From positions 1-64,000 of the forward strand of contig CAVXOW010000009.1 of the NCBI GenBank assembly GCA_963763485.1: DNA of 64,000 nucleotides. The letters run 5' to 3'. Below, one piece after another: positions 39,066 through 48,445 of the stretch. Under the pieces are notes generated by a model, which searched no databases, had not been told where the DNA came from, and was given only the letters and a program-made list of their open reading frames with translations. The position numbers were made by a program, and so were the translations under genes. The stretch comes from CAWCKS01 sp963763485. GTDB lineage: Bacteria; Pseudomonadota; Alphaproteobacteria; Rhizobiales; Xanthobacteraceae. The stretch's first letter is position 1; the number at the start of each line of letters is the position of its first letter.

Positions 39066-39903
39066 CTAAGCCGCGCGGGGCGGTGTCCTGGCCAGGGCCG
39101 TGATCATCGCCGAAATCAGCGGCCGCATGAAGAAGGCGTCGTTGTCGGGATAGATGTCGGTCGCGATACCGAACCCCTTCAACTCGTCCGACACGACGGG
39201 GCCGACCGCGGCGACTTTGGTCCGCTTCAGCGCGTCCTTCAGCTTGGCCTCGAAGCCGCGCGATTTCGCGGTGTCGATCAGCCGCCGCGCCTGGCCGCGG
39301 CTCGTCAGCGCGATCGCGTCGATCTTTCCGGCGGCCATCTCGTCGATCGCGGCCATGATGTTCGGTTCGGCGGCCTTGGCATCGTAGATATAAGGCAACA
39401 CCACATCGACCCGCGCACCCTGCGCCTCGATTGCGCCGAGCAGCTTGCCGTGGTCCTGCTCGGGGTAGAGCTGAATGCCGAGCCGGCGACCTTTGAGGTC
39501 GAGCTTCGCCAATGTCTCGGCGATGCCCTCCGACGTCGGCTTCTCGGTCACGACCTCAGCTTCGAGGCCAAGCTCGCGCAGTGCCCGCACCGGTTTTGGT
39601 CCGCGCGCGAACTTGCGCATCTCGCCTAGCCTGGCGACGAAGCGGCTGCTCCAATCCGATCCGCCGCGCGACCTTCACGATCCGCCGAAGGCCCTCGCCA
39701 GTCATCAAGACGAGATCGTCAAAGGGGTGTCGGATCGCCCGCTTGATCCAGTTCTCGACCGGCTCGGTGTCGGGCTGGTCGTTGATCACGAACATCGGAC
39801 ACTGCAGCACGTCAGCGCCCTGTTCCTGCAGCAGCTTTGAGAACTGCGCTTCCTCGCGCGTCTCCAGGATCAGGATGCGACGGCCGTTGAGTTTGTCAGA
39901 CAT
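39066..39903 (-). CDS. hemD: Uroporphyrinogen-III synthase-like protein (HemD), one frameshift as sequenced
   Basis: About 278 residues if joined. HemD closes and inverts hydroxymethylbilane to uroporphyrinogen III for heme, siroheme and cobalamin synthesis. The first part has GRRILILETREEAQF, INDQPDTEPVENWIKRAI, DDLVLMTGEGLRRI. An extra base at about 39648 moves the frame; the rest reads FVARLGEMRKFARGPKPVRAL, KPTSEGIAETL, GIQLYPEQDHGKLL, DAIALTSRGQARRLI and VAAVGPVVSDEL. The two-domain layout fits. The leader carries a 16-base direct repeat just before the start. It is not beside other heme genes; such lone HemD-like proteins are often second copies tied to siroheme use. Confidence 0.75.
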
Positions 39904-39908
39904 TGCAT

Positions 39909-39942
39909 CCCATCCCGGAGACCCGCCCCATCCCGGAGACCC
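39909..39942. repeat. 16-base direct repeat in the leader of the hemD-like gene
   Basis: CCCATCCCGGAGACCC occurs at 39909-39924 and again at 39927-39942, period 18. In the direction of the hemD-like gene each copy contains an ATG, so the unit duplicates start-like sequence directly before the real ATG at 39903. Confidence 0.85.
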
Positions 39943-39946
39943 ACGC

Positions 39947-41173
39947 TCAGACCACCTGTCGCTTCTTCAGCTCGGCGATACGATCGGCGGTCATCCCAAG
40001 CCCGTGCAGGGCTTCATCGGTATGCTCGCCAAGGTCGGGCGCGGCGAGCCGTATCGAGCCTGGCGTGCGCGACAGGGAGGCCGCCTGGCCGACGACATTG
40101 AGCTCACCGAGTTTCTTGTGCTGGACCTTCTTGACCTGGCCGAGCTGCTGGATGTGTGGATCGGCGAACATCTGGTCGATCGAGTAGATCGGCCCGGTCG
40201 GCACGCCGGCGTCGTTGAGCAGAGTGATCCATTCCTGTGACGGCTTCGTCACCGTCACCGCTGCGATTGCCTTGTTCACCTGATCGCGGTTCTTGTTGCG
40301 CGCTTTGGCCGAAGCAAAAGCAGGTTCGGTCTTCCACTCCGGCTTGCCGAATGCATCGGACAGCCGTCCGAACATCTTGTTGCCGGAGGCGGCAATGTTG
40401 ATATGGCCGTCCTTGGTTGGATAGGTGCTGGTCGGCACGCCGGTCGGGTGATCATTACCGGCCTGCGGGGGCACTTCCTTGCCGATCAGCCAGCGCGTCG
40501 CCTGGAAGTCCAGCATCTGGGTCATCGCCTGCAGCAGCGACGTCTTGATCCACTGTCCTTCGCCGGATTGTTCGCGCTCGTACAGCGCCAGGATGACGCC
40601 CTGCGCCAGCAGAATGCCGCCGGTCAGGTCGCAGATCGGAATGCCGACGCGCACCGGGCCCTGACCGGGCAGGCCGGTGATCGACATCAACCCGCCCATG
40701 CCCTGCACGATCTGGTCGACGCCGGGCCGATCCTTGTACGGGCCGGTGTCGCCGAAGCCGGACAGGCTGGCATAGATGATGCGTGGATTGATCTTCTTGA
40801 TCGTCTCGTAGTCGACGCCGAGCCGCATCTTCACTGCCGGGCGGAAATTCTCGACGATGACGTCGGCGTCCTTGGCGAGTTCCTTGAAGATCGCAAGCCC
40901 GTCAGGCTCCTTCAGGTTGATCGTCAGGCTGCGCTTGTTGCGATGCAGGTTCTGGAAATCGAAATCGTGCCGCCCCGAGCCAGTGACGTCGTCAGCGCCG
41001 GCGGGCTGCTCGATCTTGAGCGCGCGGGCGCCCCAGTCGACCAGCTGGCGCACGCAAGTGGGACCGGCGCGTGCGTGGGTCAGGTCGAGCACCTTGATCT
41101 TCCACAGCGGCCCGTCGCTCTGCTTGGCCGCGCCCCATGGTCCGTCCTTGGTGATTGTTGCCTGGATATTCAT
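39947..41173 (-). CDS. CaiB/BaiF family CoA-transferase
   Basis: A 408-residue family III CoA-transferase, which moves CoA between carboxylic acids. Landmarks: KVLDLTHARAGPTCVRQL, WGARALKIEQPAGADD, NKRSLTINLKEPDGLAIF, VIVENFRPAVKMRLGVD, and DRPGVDQIVQGMGGLMSITG with the expected catalytic aspartate in RPGVD. The C-terminal part holds GVPTGPIYSIDQMFADP. ATG at 41173 begins MNIQATITKDG. It lies 35 bases from the serine hydrolase stop, so the genes are possibly co-transcribed. Donor and acceptor acids are unknown. Confidence 0.88.
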   Translation of the reverse strand: MNIQATITKDGPWGAAKQSDGPLWKIKVLDLTHARAGPTCVRQLVDWGARALKIEQPAGADDVTGSGRHDFDFQNLHRNKRSLTINLKEPDGLAIFKELAKDADVIVENFRPAVKMRLGVDYETIKKINPRIIYASLSGFGDTGPYKDRPGVDQIVQGMGGLMSITGLPGQGPVRVGIPICDLTGGILLAQGVILALYEREQSGEGQWIKTSLLQAMTQMLDFQATRWLIGKEVPPQAGNDHPTGVPTSTYPTKDGHINIAASGNKMFGRLSDAFGKPEWKTEPAFASAKARNKNRDQVNKAIAAVTVTKPSQEWITLLNDAGVPTGPIYSIDQMFADPHIQQLGQVKKVQHKKLGELNVVGQAASLSRTPGSIRLAAPDLGEHTDEALHGLGMTADRIAELKKRQVV

Positions 41174-41208
41174 GAGGCGCGTTCCATTATTTGTTATGCT
41201 TTGAGGAG

Positions 41209-42342
41209 TTAGTCGATCGCGGCGTGGACAATATTGGCGATGCGGTCAAGCCGCAACGTGTGCCACGGTTCCCCCGAGAAATGATTGGTCATGTAGGTGA
41301 AGGACACGCCGCTTGTGGGATCGGCCCACGAGTAGGACGAACCGGCACCGCCGTGGCCGAACACGCTTGGCGCCCCGATCGTGCCGAGGCCGCGGATGGC
41401 GTCGCTCTGGCCGCGCACGTGTGGGCCGAGCCCACGATGCATCGGGATGCCTGACATCGCGGCGTCCGGCAGTTCGCCGGTCTGGTTGCGCGCGACATAG
41501 TCGATCAGCCGCGACGACACGATACGCTGGCCGTTCAGCGTGCCCTTGTTGAGCAGGCACTGGTAGAGCACGGTGATGCCTCGGGCGGTGCCGTAACCGC
41601 CGCCGCCGGGGAGACCTGCGACGCGCACGGCGCGGCGGTTGTCACGCGGCTCATCGCCGTCGCCGCTGATGGTCACGCAGCGGCGGTCTTCCTGCTCGGG
41701 CACACCGATATAGACGTCGTCGGCGATGCCGAGCGGCGCCATGATCCGCTCGCGGATGACGTCGCGATAGTCTTTGCCGGTCACCGCCTCGATCACCATC
41801 GCCTGCACGAGATGTGCGGCGCGCGGGTGGTATTGCAGCCGTGTCCCGGGAGTCCAGTCGAGCGAGAAGTCGCAGACTTCCTGGCGCATCAGCTTGTGGT
41901 CGGTCCACGCCGCCTCGGTGATGTTGGCCGACGGAAAGCCGCCCATGTGGCACATCACCTGGTGCAGCGTGATGGCGCCCTTTCCACGAGCGGCGAACTC
42001 CGGCAGGTGATAGGCGACCGGGTCCATGAATGAGACCCTGCCTTCCTCGATCAGCGTCCACAGGCAGGCTGAGGTGAACACCTTGGTCTGCGAGAACATT
42101 TGAAACAGTGTGCGATCCGTGACGTCGGCGCCGCCGGCTTCGGCCGACATCTTGCCGTAGGAGCGAAACAGCGCCAACTGGCCGTGGCGCGCGAGCGCGA
42201 TCTGCGCGCCCGGATAACGTCCCTCGGCGATGTGCTCGCGGATCAGCGTGTCGAGATAGCCAAGCGCCCGGGCCGAGAAGCCGAGCTTGGCACCGTCTCC
42301 AGCGGGCAGCGGATAGGGATTGATTTTGACAGGCGCATTCAT
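41209..42342 (-). CDS. Serine hydrolase, class C beta-lactamase/EstB family
   Basis: A 377-residue beta-lactamase-fold serine hydrolase without a signal peptide. The nucleophile motif is SQTK (serine near residue 84), a tyrosine lies in LQYHPRAAH, and VFGHGGAGSS near the C-terminus replaces the KTG box, as in esterases such as EstB. Members cleave esters or amides and usually are not antibiotic resistance enzymes. ATG at 42342 starts the conserved protein; an upstream in-frame extension to 42645 looks non-coding. It faces purU across a 230-base divergent region. Confidence 0.85.
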   Translation of the reverse strand: MNAPVKINPYPLPAGDGAKLGFSARALGYLDTLIREHIAEGRYPGAQIALARHGQLALFRSYGKMSAEAGGADVTDRTLFQMFSQTKVFTSACLWTLIEEGRVSFMDPVAYHLPEFAARGKGAITLHQVMCHMGGFPSANITEAAWTDHKLMRQEVCDFSLDWTPGTRLQYHPRAAHLVQAMVIEAVTGKDYRDVIRERIMAPLGIADDVYIGVPEQEDRRCVTISGDGDEPRDNRRAVRVAGLPGGGGYGTARGITVLYQCLLNKGTLNGQRIVSSRLIDYVARNQTGELPDAAMSGIPMHRGLGPHVRGQSDAIRGLGTIGAPSVFGHGGAGSSYSWADPTSGVSFTYMTNHFSGEPWHTLRLDRIANIVHAAID

Positions 42343-42572
42343 GGCGTGACCCCCGTGATATCTTTTGATGCAGCGCGAGACGTTTGACCGGCGAGACCTT
42401 GACCGGCGAAACCTTCGCCGGAATGCGTGGGATTCAATCCCCTCCCGGGCGAGGCCGCAAGGGGATGGGCAGGGTGGCCAGCTCAAATTGCCGGCACGGC
42501 ATTCGTGCACCATTAGCCTTTCACGGGTAGCAATGTTAGAGACCGCGCCGTTGTCAGCCAGAGCGTAAGTCC

Positions 42573-43436
42573 ATGCCAGGCCCGCAATTCGTTCTGACGC
42601 TTTCGTGCCCCGACCGGCCCGGCATCGTTGCCGCGGTCTCGGCATTCCTGTTCGACAGCGGACAAAACATCCTCGACGCCCAGCAGTTCAACGATACCGA
42701 GACCGAAAAATTCTTCATGCGGGTGGTGTTCACGGGCGCCAGCAGCGTGTGTCCGCTGGAAGACTTGCGCGCCCGGTTTGAAGCGATCGCGACGCGGTTT
42801 GCCATGACGTTTCGTCTGCGTGACCGGTCGGTGCCGCAGCGGGTCATGCTGCTGGTCTCGAAATTCGATCATTGCCTGGTTGATCTGATCTATCGCTGGC
42901 GCACTGGCGAGCTCGCCATGATTCCAGTCGCGGTCGTCGCCAATCATCCGCGCGACACCTATGGCAGCGTCGAGCTTGGCGATATTCCGTTCCATCACCT
43001 GCCGGTGACGCCCGCCACCAAGTTCGATCAGGAGATTGCGCTGGCAAGGCTGATCGATACCAGCCAGACCGACCTCGTTGTGCTCGCCCGCTACATGCAG
43101 GTGCTGTCCGACGGACTGGCGTCACGGCTGGAAGGACGCTGCATCAACATCCACCATTCGTTCCTGCCGGGCTTCAAGGGGGCGCGGCCGTATCACCAGG
43201 CCCATGAGCGTGGCGTGAAACTGATGGGCGCGACCGCGCATTACGTTACCGCCAATCTCGATGAAGGCCCTATCATCGAGCAGGACGTCGAGCGCATCAG
43301 CCATCGCGATGAGCCTGCGGACTTGATCCGCAAGGGGCGCGACATCGAACGGCGCGTGCTGGCGCGCGCGGTGCGCTACCATCTCGAGGATCGCGTCATC
43401 CTCAACGGACGCAAGACTGTCGTCTTCACGGACTGA
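42573..43436 (+). CDS. purU: Formyltetrahydrofolate deformylase
   Basis: A 287-residue enzyme that hydrolyses 10-formyltetrahydrofolate to formate and tetrahydrofolate, balancing one-carbon pools. Residues 1-85 form an ACT regulatory domain (LTLSCPDRPGIVAAVSAFL). Residues 90-287 are the formyltransferase-like domain with PVAVVANHPRD, VVLARYMQVLS, INIHHSFLPGF (catalytic Asn and His) and DEGPIIEQD (catalytic Asp). Length is standard. It is the only forward gene between two minus-strand groups and ends 6 bases from the stop of the lipoprotein gene. It links functionally to the methyl-cycle genes further right. Confidence 0.93.
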   Translation: MPGPQFVLTLSCPDRPGIVAAVSAFLFDSGQNILDAQQFNDTETEKFFMRVVFTGASSVCPLEDLRARFEAIATRFAMTFRLRDRSVPQRVMLLVSKFDHCLVDLIYRWRTGELAMIPVAVVANHPRDTYGSVELGDIPFHHLPVTPATKFDQEIALARLIDTSQTDLVVLARYMQVLSDGLASRLEGRCINIHHSFLPGFKGARPYHQAHERGVKLMGATAHYVTANLDEGPIIEQDVERISHRDEPADLIRKGRDIERRVLARAVRYHLEDRVILNGRKTVVFTD

Positions 43437-43442
43437 CCCGCA

Positions 43443-43844
43443 TCACAGCGGTTCGTACGAGGCGTTGATGCAGGGACTGTTCGCATCGGCCCGACGGCGG
43501 TCGCGGATCTTGCCGCCCACAATCTCGACCTGCAGGATCTGATCGGGGATAAGGTTGCCGCTCATGCCCATGACATTCGCCTTGACGCAGGCGGTCCAGT
43601 TGAAGCCCGGGATTGTCGGTTGCGCAGGTGAGACGCGGATGTTGGTCGGATTGGCCGATGACAGAAACAAGCCGTTCGGATCGGCGAGAACCAGTGCTCG
43701 CACGTCAGGCGTCTCGGCTTGCGGCTGTGGCGGCTCGGGCGCGCGAAACGCCTGCGGGACGAACGTGCTGTGACTGTCGGCCAGCCCGCAGCCGGACAAC
43801 AGAAGCGCTGACAACGACAGCGCGAGGCGGGTGGTGCGGCGCAT
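43443..43844 (-). CDS. Small outer-membrane or periplasmic lipoprotein
   Basis: A 133-residue protein whose N-terminus (MRRTTRLALSLSALLLSGC) is a lipoprotein signal with lipobox LSGC. The mature chain has a proline-rich stretch (FRAPEPPQPQAETP), then a domain with NGLFLSSANPTNIRVSPA, a pair of cysteines (TACVKANV and NSPCINASYEPL) and a region ILQVEIVGGKIRDRRRAD. I do not know the family. ATG at 43844 is preferred over TTG at 43850. Confidence 0.75.
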   Translation of the reverse strand: MRRTTRLALSLSALLLSGCGLADSHSTFVPQAFRAPEPPQPQAETPDVRALVLADPNGLFLSSANPTNIRVSPAQPTIPGFNWTACVKANVMGMSGNLIPDQILQVEIVGGKIRDRRRADANSPCINASYEPL

Positions 43845-43921
43845 CGCCAAGTCCCCGGACAGGCTCCGCTTTATCGAGAAGACTCAAGAGGCAATGCAGG
43901 GTTTTGGCAAGCCGGGGACGG

Positions 43922-44733
43922 CTAAAACCCGTAGAGCGCCGCAGGATTTGACCAGAGCACGCGGTTGCGGCTCGCCGCATCGGGTAGAAACCGACGTAAC
44001 GTCGCAATCGCTGTTTCAATATGTTTCTGCAAGTCCTCACTCGGTAGAGACGACGGGCCACTACCCCAGACCAGCCGATCCTGGCGCACAGTCATCGCGG
44101 CGTTGACGAGCCGGAGTAGCGCTTCGCGTATCGGCGGCTTGGCTCCGGCGATCTCGGCCCCGGACAGCTTCAGCCAGAAGCGGCCCATTTGGACCAGCTC
44201 CAGCAACAACGCGGACTTCGGACTCTGCGCGCTGCAACAAAGCCGGCGAGCCCGCTGAAGCAGGTCGGCACCGGCACCCGCAGCAGCACCCACTCCGCAT
44301 CGGTCAACCCCGGCTCCTCGGCGATGTCGGGCAGTTCGACCTCGACATGCCAGCCAAGTGTAACGATGCGTTCGGCCCAGCTGAGAATGGTATAGGGATC
44401 GCAGGCGGCATCGAGACGGAAGCGGAGGCCGCGCACGCCCTGATCGTTCAGCTGCTGCAGGGCCACGCGGTCGGTCCGTGATGGCGGCTCGATCACGGCG
44501 CGAACGGCCATTGTGTCGCCGGACGTTTCACCGTGCGGCAGTTCGCGAACAACAATCCGACTGAGCCCCGAACGATGCAAAGCGCGCCCTTCGCCGCGCC
44601 ACGCCTTCGCGTCAAAATCGGCGTCGGTGACGCCCAAGTCCGCCGGAGCGGCGGTCAATGCCGCAGCTTCGGCGCCGGCGCCGCGAGGTGACAACCCATA
44701 TGACCGCAGTACGCGTGCTATCGTTTCACGCAC
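43922..44733 (-). CDS. Amidohydrolase-2 family (COG3618-like) protein, frameshifted and N-terminally atypical
   Basis: About 270 residues across two frames. The middle, NDQGVRGLRFRLD and GWHVEVELPDIAEEPG, and the end, GRFWLKLSGAEIAG, DRLVWGSGPSSLP and RNRVLWSNPAALYGF, follow the TIM-barrel metal hydrolases related to 2-pyrone-4,6-dicarboxylate lactonase. The frame changes at about 44233-44236. The N-terminal 90 residues do not show the DxHxH metal motif that should open the protein, and the C-terminal position that should be WGSDWPH reads WGSGPSS. The metal site therefore seems lost and the gene may be a degenerating paralogue. It is divergent from the ABC binding-protein gene. Confidence 0.6.
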
Positions 44734-44957
44734 CGGCGGTCTCCCCCTGATCGAGCCACCTGCACACCCTCTCTATCGAATTCAGCGTTGATTCGGCTTG
44801 GTTTTTTGCCACGCGGCACTTGTCATCGGACGATCGACTTGCCCCGCAAGCTCGTTCGACGTCTGGCCAACTATGCCTGTTGATAATTTCGACTAAAGTG
44901 AGGGCAAACGCCGAGAACGGCGCTCAATCACGTTCAAGGTTCCGGGGAGGGACACAC

Positions 44958-46133
44958 ATGGAGCTTCGCATCAAATCACTGTTGCCGGCGGCTGTGGCCG
45001 CGGCACTGGCTGCGACGATTGGCGCCGCGTCGGCGGAAGATACCGTCAAGATCGGGCTGATCGTGCCGCTGACCGGCGGGCAGGCGTCGACCGGCAAGCA
45101 GATCGACAATGCCATCAAGCTCTATCAACAGCAGAACGGCACGACCGTCGCGGGCAAGAAAGTCGAGGTCCTTGTCAAGGACGACGGCGCGGTGCCCGAC
45201 AACACCAAACGGCTGGCGCAGGAGCTGATCGTCAACGACAAGGTCAACATCATCGCGGGCTTCGGCGTGACGCCAGCGGCACTGGCCGCGGCGCCGCTTG
45301 CCACGCAAGCCAAGGTGCCGGAGGTCGTGATGGCGGCCGGAACCTCGATCATCACCGAGCGGTCGCCCTATATCGTGCGCACCTCGTTCACGCTGGCGCA
45401 GTCCTGCACCATTATCGGCGACTGGGCAGTGAAGAACGGGATCAAGAAGGTCGCGGTGCTGGTCTCCGATTATGCGCCGGGTGCCGACGCGCTGAATTTC
45501 TTCAAGCAGCACTTCACGTCCGGTGGCGGCCAGATCGTCGAAGAGGTCAAGGTCCCACTGGCAAATCCCGACTTCGCGCCGTTCTTGCAACGCGTGAAGG
45601 ACTCAAATCCCGACGCGATCTTCGTGTTCGTGCCGGCGGGGCAGGGCGGCAACTTCATGAAGCAGTACACCGAGCGCGGGCTGACCGGCATCAAGGTGAT
45701 CGGGCCGGGCGACGTGATGGACGACGACCTCCTGAATGGCATGGGTGACAGCGCGCTCGGGGCTGTCACAGCGCACATGTATTCGGCAGCGCATCCGTCC
45801 GAGAAGAACAAGAAGTTCGTCGCCGACTATCAGAAGGCGTTCGGCAACCGGCCGGGCTTCATGGCGGCCGGCGGTTGGGACGGGATCGACCTGATCTACC
45901 AGGCGCTGAAGAAGACCAATGGCAATGCCGATGGTGACGCGTTGATCGCGGCGATGAAGGGGATGAAGTGGGAGAGCCCGCGCGGTCCGATCTCGATTGA
46001 TCCGGACACCCGCGACATCGTGCAGAACATTTACATCCGCAAGGTCGAGAAAAAGGACGGCCAGCTCTGGAATGTGGAATTTCAGACTTTTGAGGCCGTC
46101 AAGGATCCGGGCAAGACGCCGGCAGCGAAGTAG
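44958..46133 (+). CDS. ABC transporter periplasmic binding protein, branched-chain amino acid/aromatic type
   Basis: A 391-residue Peripla_BP_6 protein. The signal peptide (LLPAAVAAALAATIGAASA) ends before EDTVKIG. The mature start KIGLIVPLTGGQASTGKQ, then GKKVEVLVKDDGAVPDN, INVNDK-like VNDKVNIIAGFGVTP, and VMAAGTSIITERSPYIVRT are standard for the LivJ/LivK family. Such proteins in this group of bacteria bind branched-chain amino acids, amides or aromatic acids. ATG at 44958 follows GGGGAGGGA. The cognate permeases and ATPases are probably the genes at 49876-53329, separated by an acyltransferase and pobR/pobA. Ligand unknown; an aromatic acid is my guess from context. Confidence 0.88.
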   Translation: MELRIKSLLPAAVAAALAATIGAASAEDTVKIGLIVPLTGGQASTGKQIDNAIKLYQQQNGTTVAGKKVEVLVKDDGAVPDNTKRLAQELIVNDKVNIIAGFGVTPAALAAAPLATQAKVPEVVMAAGTSIITERSPYIVRTSFTLAQSCTIIGDWAVKNGIKKVAVLVSDYAPGADALNFFKQHFTSGGGQIVEEVKVPLANPDFAPFLQRVKDSNPDAIFVFVPAGQGGNFMKQYTERGLTGIKVIGPGDVMDDDLLNGMGDSALGAVTAHMYSAAHPSEKNKKFVADYQKAFGNRPGFMAAGGWDGIDLIYQALKKTNGNADGDALIAAMKGMKWESPRGPISIDPDTRDIVQNIYIRKVEKKDGQLWNVEFQTFEAVKDPGKTPAAK

Positions 46134-46166
46134 AGCCGCAGCAATCCGAGTTTGCGAGCAGAATTC

Positions 46167-46202
46167 CCGCCGCTGCGCCTTGCGCGGCGGCGGCGCTCTT
46201 TT
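46167..46202 (+). terminator. Probable terminator after the ABC binding-protein gene
   Basis: CCGCCGC (46167-46173) pairs with GCGGCGG (46184-46190) over a 10-base loop, followed by CGGCGCTCTTTTG. It lies 34 bases after the stop at 46133. The T-run is short, so efficiency is uncertain. Confidence 0.45.
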
Positions 46203-46338
46203 GAAGGGGGCGCGGTAGTCAGCGACACGAGAATCATCGAATGACTGCCGGGTCCACGCAAGGGGGCGACGATACGCCTCTCGCCTTGCGCAACTTTATT
46301 AGCCATGCTTTGGTTTCCTTGCGGAGGTGGGTAGAGCG

Positions 46339-47505
46339 ATGATCGGCTGGTTTCGCTTTGTGCTGGCGTGGCTGGTCGCAGCGGCTCACCTCGGTGGGCC
46401 CGACTTCGACCGCGCCAATGCCATCTTCGCCGTGCAGGGCTTCTTCGTCGTCTCGGGGTTTCTGATGACGGCGATCCTGAACGGTACGTACAAAGACCGG
46501 CCGTTCGCCTTTTGGGGCAACCGTTTCCTCAAACTCTTTCCAGCGTACTACATCGTCTGCGCCGTGATCCTTGCGGCCGTCGCGTTGGATCCAGCGCACT
46601 TTTACCGTGACGGTTGGACGCTCGACTGGTCGCCGGCTTCGATTGTCGCAAACCTCACGATCGTGCCGCTCGCGTTCAGCGACGGCCACTGGCGATTTAT
46701 CGGGCCCACTTGGTCAATCGGCGTCGAGCTCCTCAACTATGCGATCCTGTTTGCGCTGAGCGCTCGCGGGCCGAAGTTCGCGTTCGCCGTGTTGCTCGCT
46801 GGCGCGGCGTGGCACGCACACGTGATCGCCGCGGAGGGCTACTACGTCAATGCTCGATATTGGCCATGGTACGCCGCCCTGGTGCCGTTCTCGGTCGGCG
46901 CGCTCGCCTTCTTTGCGAACCGGCGCTGGCCGATTTGGCCGCGCATCGGTGTCGCCGCGGCCGTGCTGTGGGCAATTAACCTCGCCGCGGCGGATTGGGT
47001 CGATCGCGGCTACGCGCGCGAGATCGTGATGTGGTACGCCAATATCGGGCTCGTTGCGGTTTTGACGGCCGCGCTTGCGCCGCTGCGCCAACAGGGCGTG
47101 TTGCGACGTCTGGACGGTTTTGTCGGAGATCTCGCTTACCCGGTCTTCTTGGTGCACGGGATCGCGTCAAGCTTCACCGCACTGGCGATTGCAAGCTTGG
47201 GCGCCAACGTTCCCATTTCGACACCAATCTACCTTGCGGCTTGTGTACCTCTGATCCTGATCGCGTCGATCTTGGTGGCGAGGCTTGCGAGCTATCTGAT
47301 TGAGCCGCTGCGCGATCAGGTACGTGCTGGCGGCGCACGAACGGATCGGCTTCCGCTCCCAGCACCAGCGCTGCTTAAGCTCGTGACGGCTGCAGCACTA
47401 CCACCGCGGACTGGCGATCTGATCGAACCGATCGCACGCGGAGGTGCGCCGGCTTCGTCTGAGAACGCTGGTCACCGTCAGCGGCGCTATCGCTCCGCGC
47501 CGTGA
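46339..47505 (+). CDS. Acyltransferase family 3 (OafA-like) membrane protein
   Basis: A 388-residue integral membrane acyltransferase with about ten hydrophobic helices. It starts MIGWFRFVLAWLVAAAHL, then FAVQGFFVVSGFLMT and NRFLKLFPAYYIVCAVI, the standard acyltransferase-3 motifs (RxxKLFPxY), and later WSIGVELLNYAILF. The usual catalytic histidine near the N-terminus is HLGG here. Family members O-acetylate or otherwise acylate polysaccharides, peptidoglycan or antibiotics. ATG at 46339 follows GGAGGTG. The C-terminal 50 residues are cytosolic and unconserved, and overlap the end of pobR by 19 bases on the opposite strand. Confidence 0.82.
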   Translation: MIGWFRFVLAWLVAAAHLGGPDFDRANAIFAVQGFFVVSGFLMTAILNGTYKDRPFAFWGNRFLKLFPAYYIVCAVILAAVALDPAHFYRDGWTLDWSPASIVANLTIVPLAFSDGHWRFIGPTWSIGVELLNYAILFALSARGPKFAFAVLLAGAAWHAHVIAAEGYYVNARYWPWYAALVPFSVGALAFFANRRWPIWPRIGVAAAVLWAINLAAADWVDRGYAREIVMWYANIGLVAVLTAALAPLRQQGVLRRLDGFVGDLAYPVFLVHGIASSFTALAIASLGANVPISTPIYLAACVPLILIASILVARLASYLIEPLRDQVRAGGARTDRLPLPAPALLKLVTAAALPPRTGDLIEPIARGGAPASSENAGHRQRRYRSAP

Positions 47506-48359
47506 ACCTGGTCGCGAAACACGCGCGGTGAAAAGCCGGTTGCCGTGGAATAGACGCGGCTGAAATAGGCCGGGTCCTTGAAGCCCAGTGCATACGCGAT
47601 CGTCGAAATCGGCATGTTGGTGTAGACGAGGTTGCGCCGCGCTTCGCGCACGACGCGATTGAGGATCACGCGCGATGCCGAATGTCCGGTCGCCGCCCGC
47701 GCGATGCGACTAAGGTGTGTCGGCGTGACCGACAGCGCATCGGCATATTGCGCAACACTCCAGTGCTCCAGGTAGTGCTGTTCGATCAGGTCGTGAAAGC
47801 GCTGCAACAGGTCGGACTTTGCGGCGGGGTCGTGGAGGCCGTCGCGGTTGGACAGCTCGCGCGCAACCAGGCCGAACAAGGTTCCGGCCAGCGAGCGCAA
47901 CAGATGCGCCCGGGCAAAATGTTGTGCGGCAAACTCGGCGAAGATCTGCTTCATCACGGCGCGCATCGCCGGCGAACCACGCAGCACGGCGGGCTGGGCG
48001 AGAACCGCCGCCAGCCCCTCCGAGGGCATCAGCACCTCATCGAGCACCTCCGTTGCGATCGTGAGCACCCAGCCCTGGGTTCCGCGAACGAAGGCGAAGC
48101 CGTGCACGCTGCCGACCGGTACGTTGATCGCCCGCATCGGGCCGAGCGCATGGTCGCGTCCCTCGATCGTCGCTCGCCCGCCGCCGCTCTCGATGAGCAG
48201 GACCTGATGCAGCCGCGCGTGGCGATGCGGCGCGAAACTCCAGTCGTGCAGCACGCTCCGTGCCCGTATTGTCTCGCAGTGCACGACGTCGGGCAGGTCG
48301 CCGAGTTCGCCGAACAGGTTGTAGACTTGGATTGCCGGTTTTGCTGGCTTCAAGCGCAT
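47487..48359 (-). CDS. pobR: AraC family regulator, PobR-like
   Basis: A 290-residue regulator. The N-terminal half is a cupin-like ligand domain (FAPHRHARLHQVLLIESGGG, INVPVGSVHGFAF) and the C-terminal 100 residues contain two helix-turn-helix units (WSVAQYADALSVTPTHLSRI and ISTIAYALGFKDPAYFSRVY) followed by TGFSPRVFRDQ. It is divergent from pobA with 86 bases between starts, the usual arrangement for the 4-hydroxybenzoate-responsive activator PobR. ATG at 48359 begins the conserved sequence. Ligand assignment rests on the pobA neighbour. Confidence 0.88.
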   Translation of the reverse strand: MRLKPAKPAIQVYNLFGELGDLPDVVHCETIRARSVLHDWSFAPHRHARLHQVLLIESGGGRATIEGRDHALGPMRAINVPVGSVHGFAFVRGTQGWVLTIATEVLDEVLMPSEGLAAVLAQPAVLRGSPAMRAVMKQIFAEFAAQHFARAHLLRSLAGTLFGLVARELSNRDGLHDPAAKSDLLQRFHDLIEQHYLEHWSVAQYADALSVTPTHLSRIARAATGHSASRVILNRVVREARRNLVYTNMPISTIAYALGFKDPAYFSRVYSTATGFSPRVFRDQVHGAER

Positions 48360-48445
48360 GTTCGAATTGTACAAGACAAAGGCGCATCCTTCCATCCATT
48401 TGCGGCGGCGGTTCTGCGATGGTCGCGTGAAGAACGGGAGATGGC
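48360..48445. promoter_or_regulatory. Divergent pobR-pobA promoter region
   Basis: Eighty-six bases separate the two starts and must hold both promoters and the PobR operator. The pobA ribosome site is GGGAG at 48437-48441. I do not see a clear operator palindrome. Confidence 0.6.
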
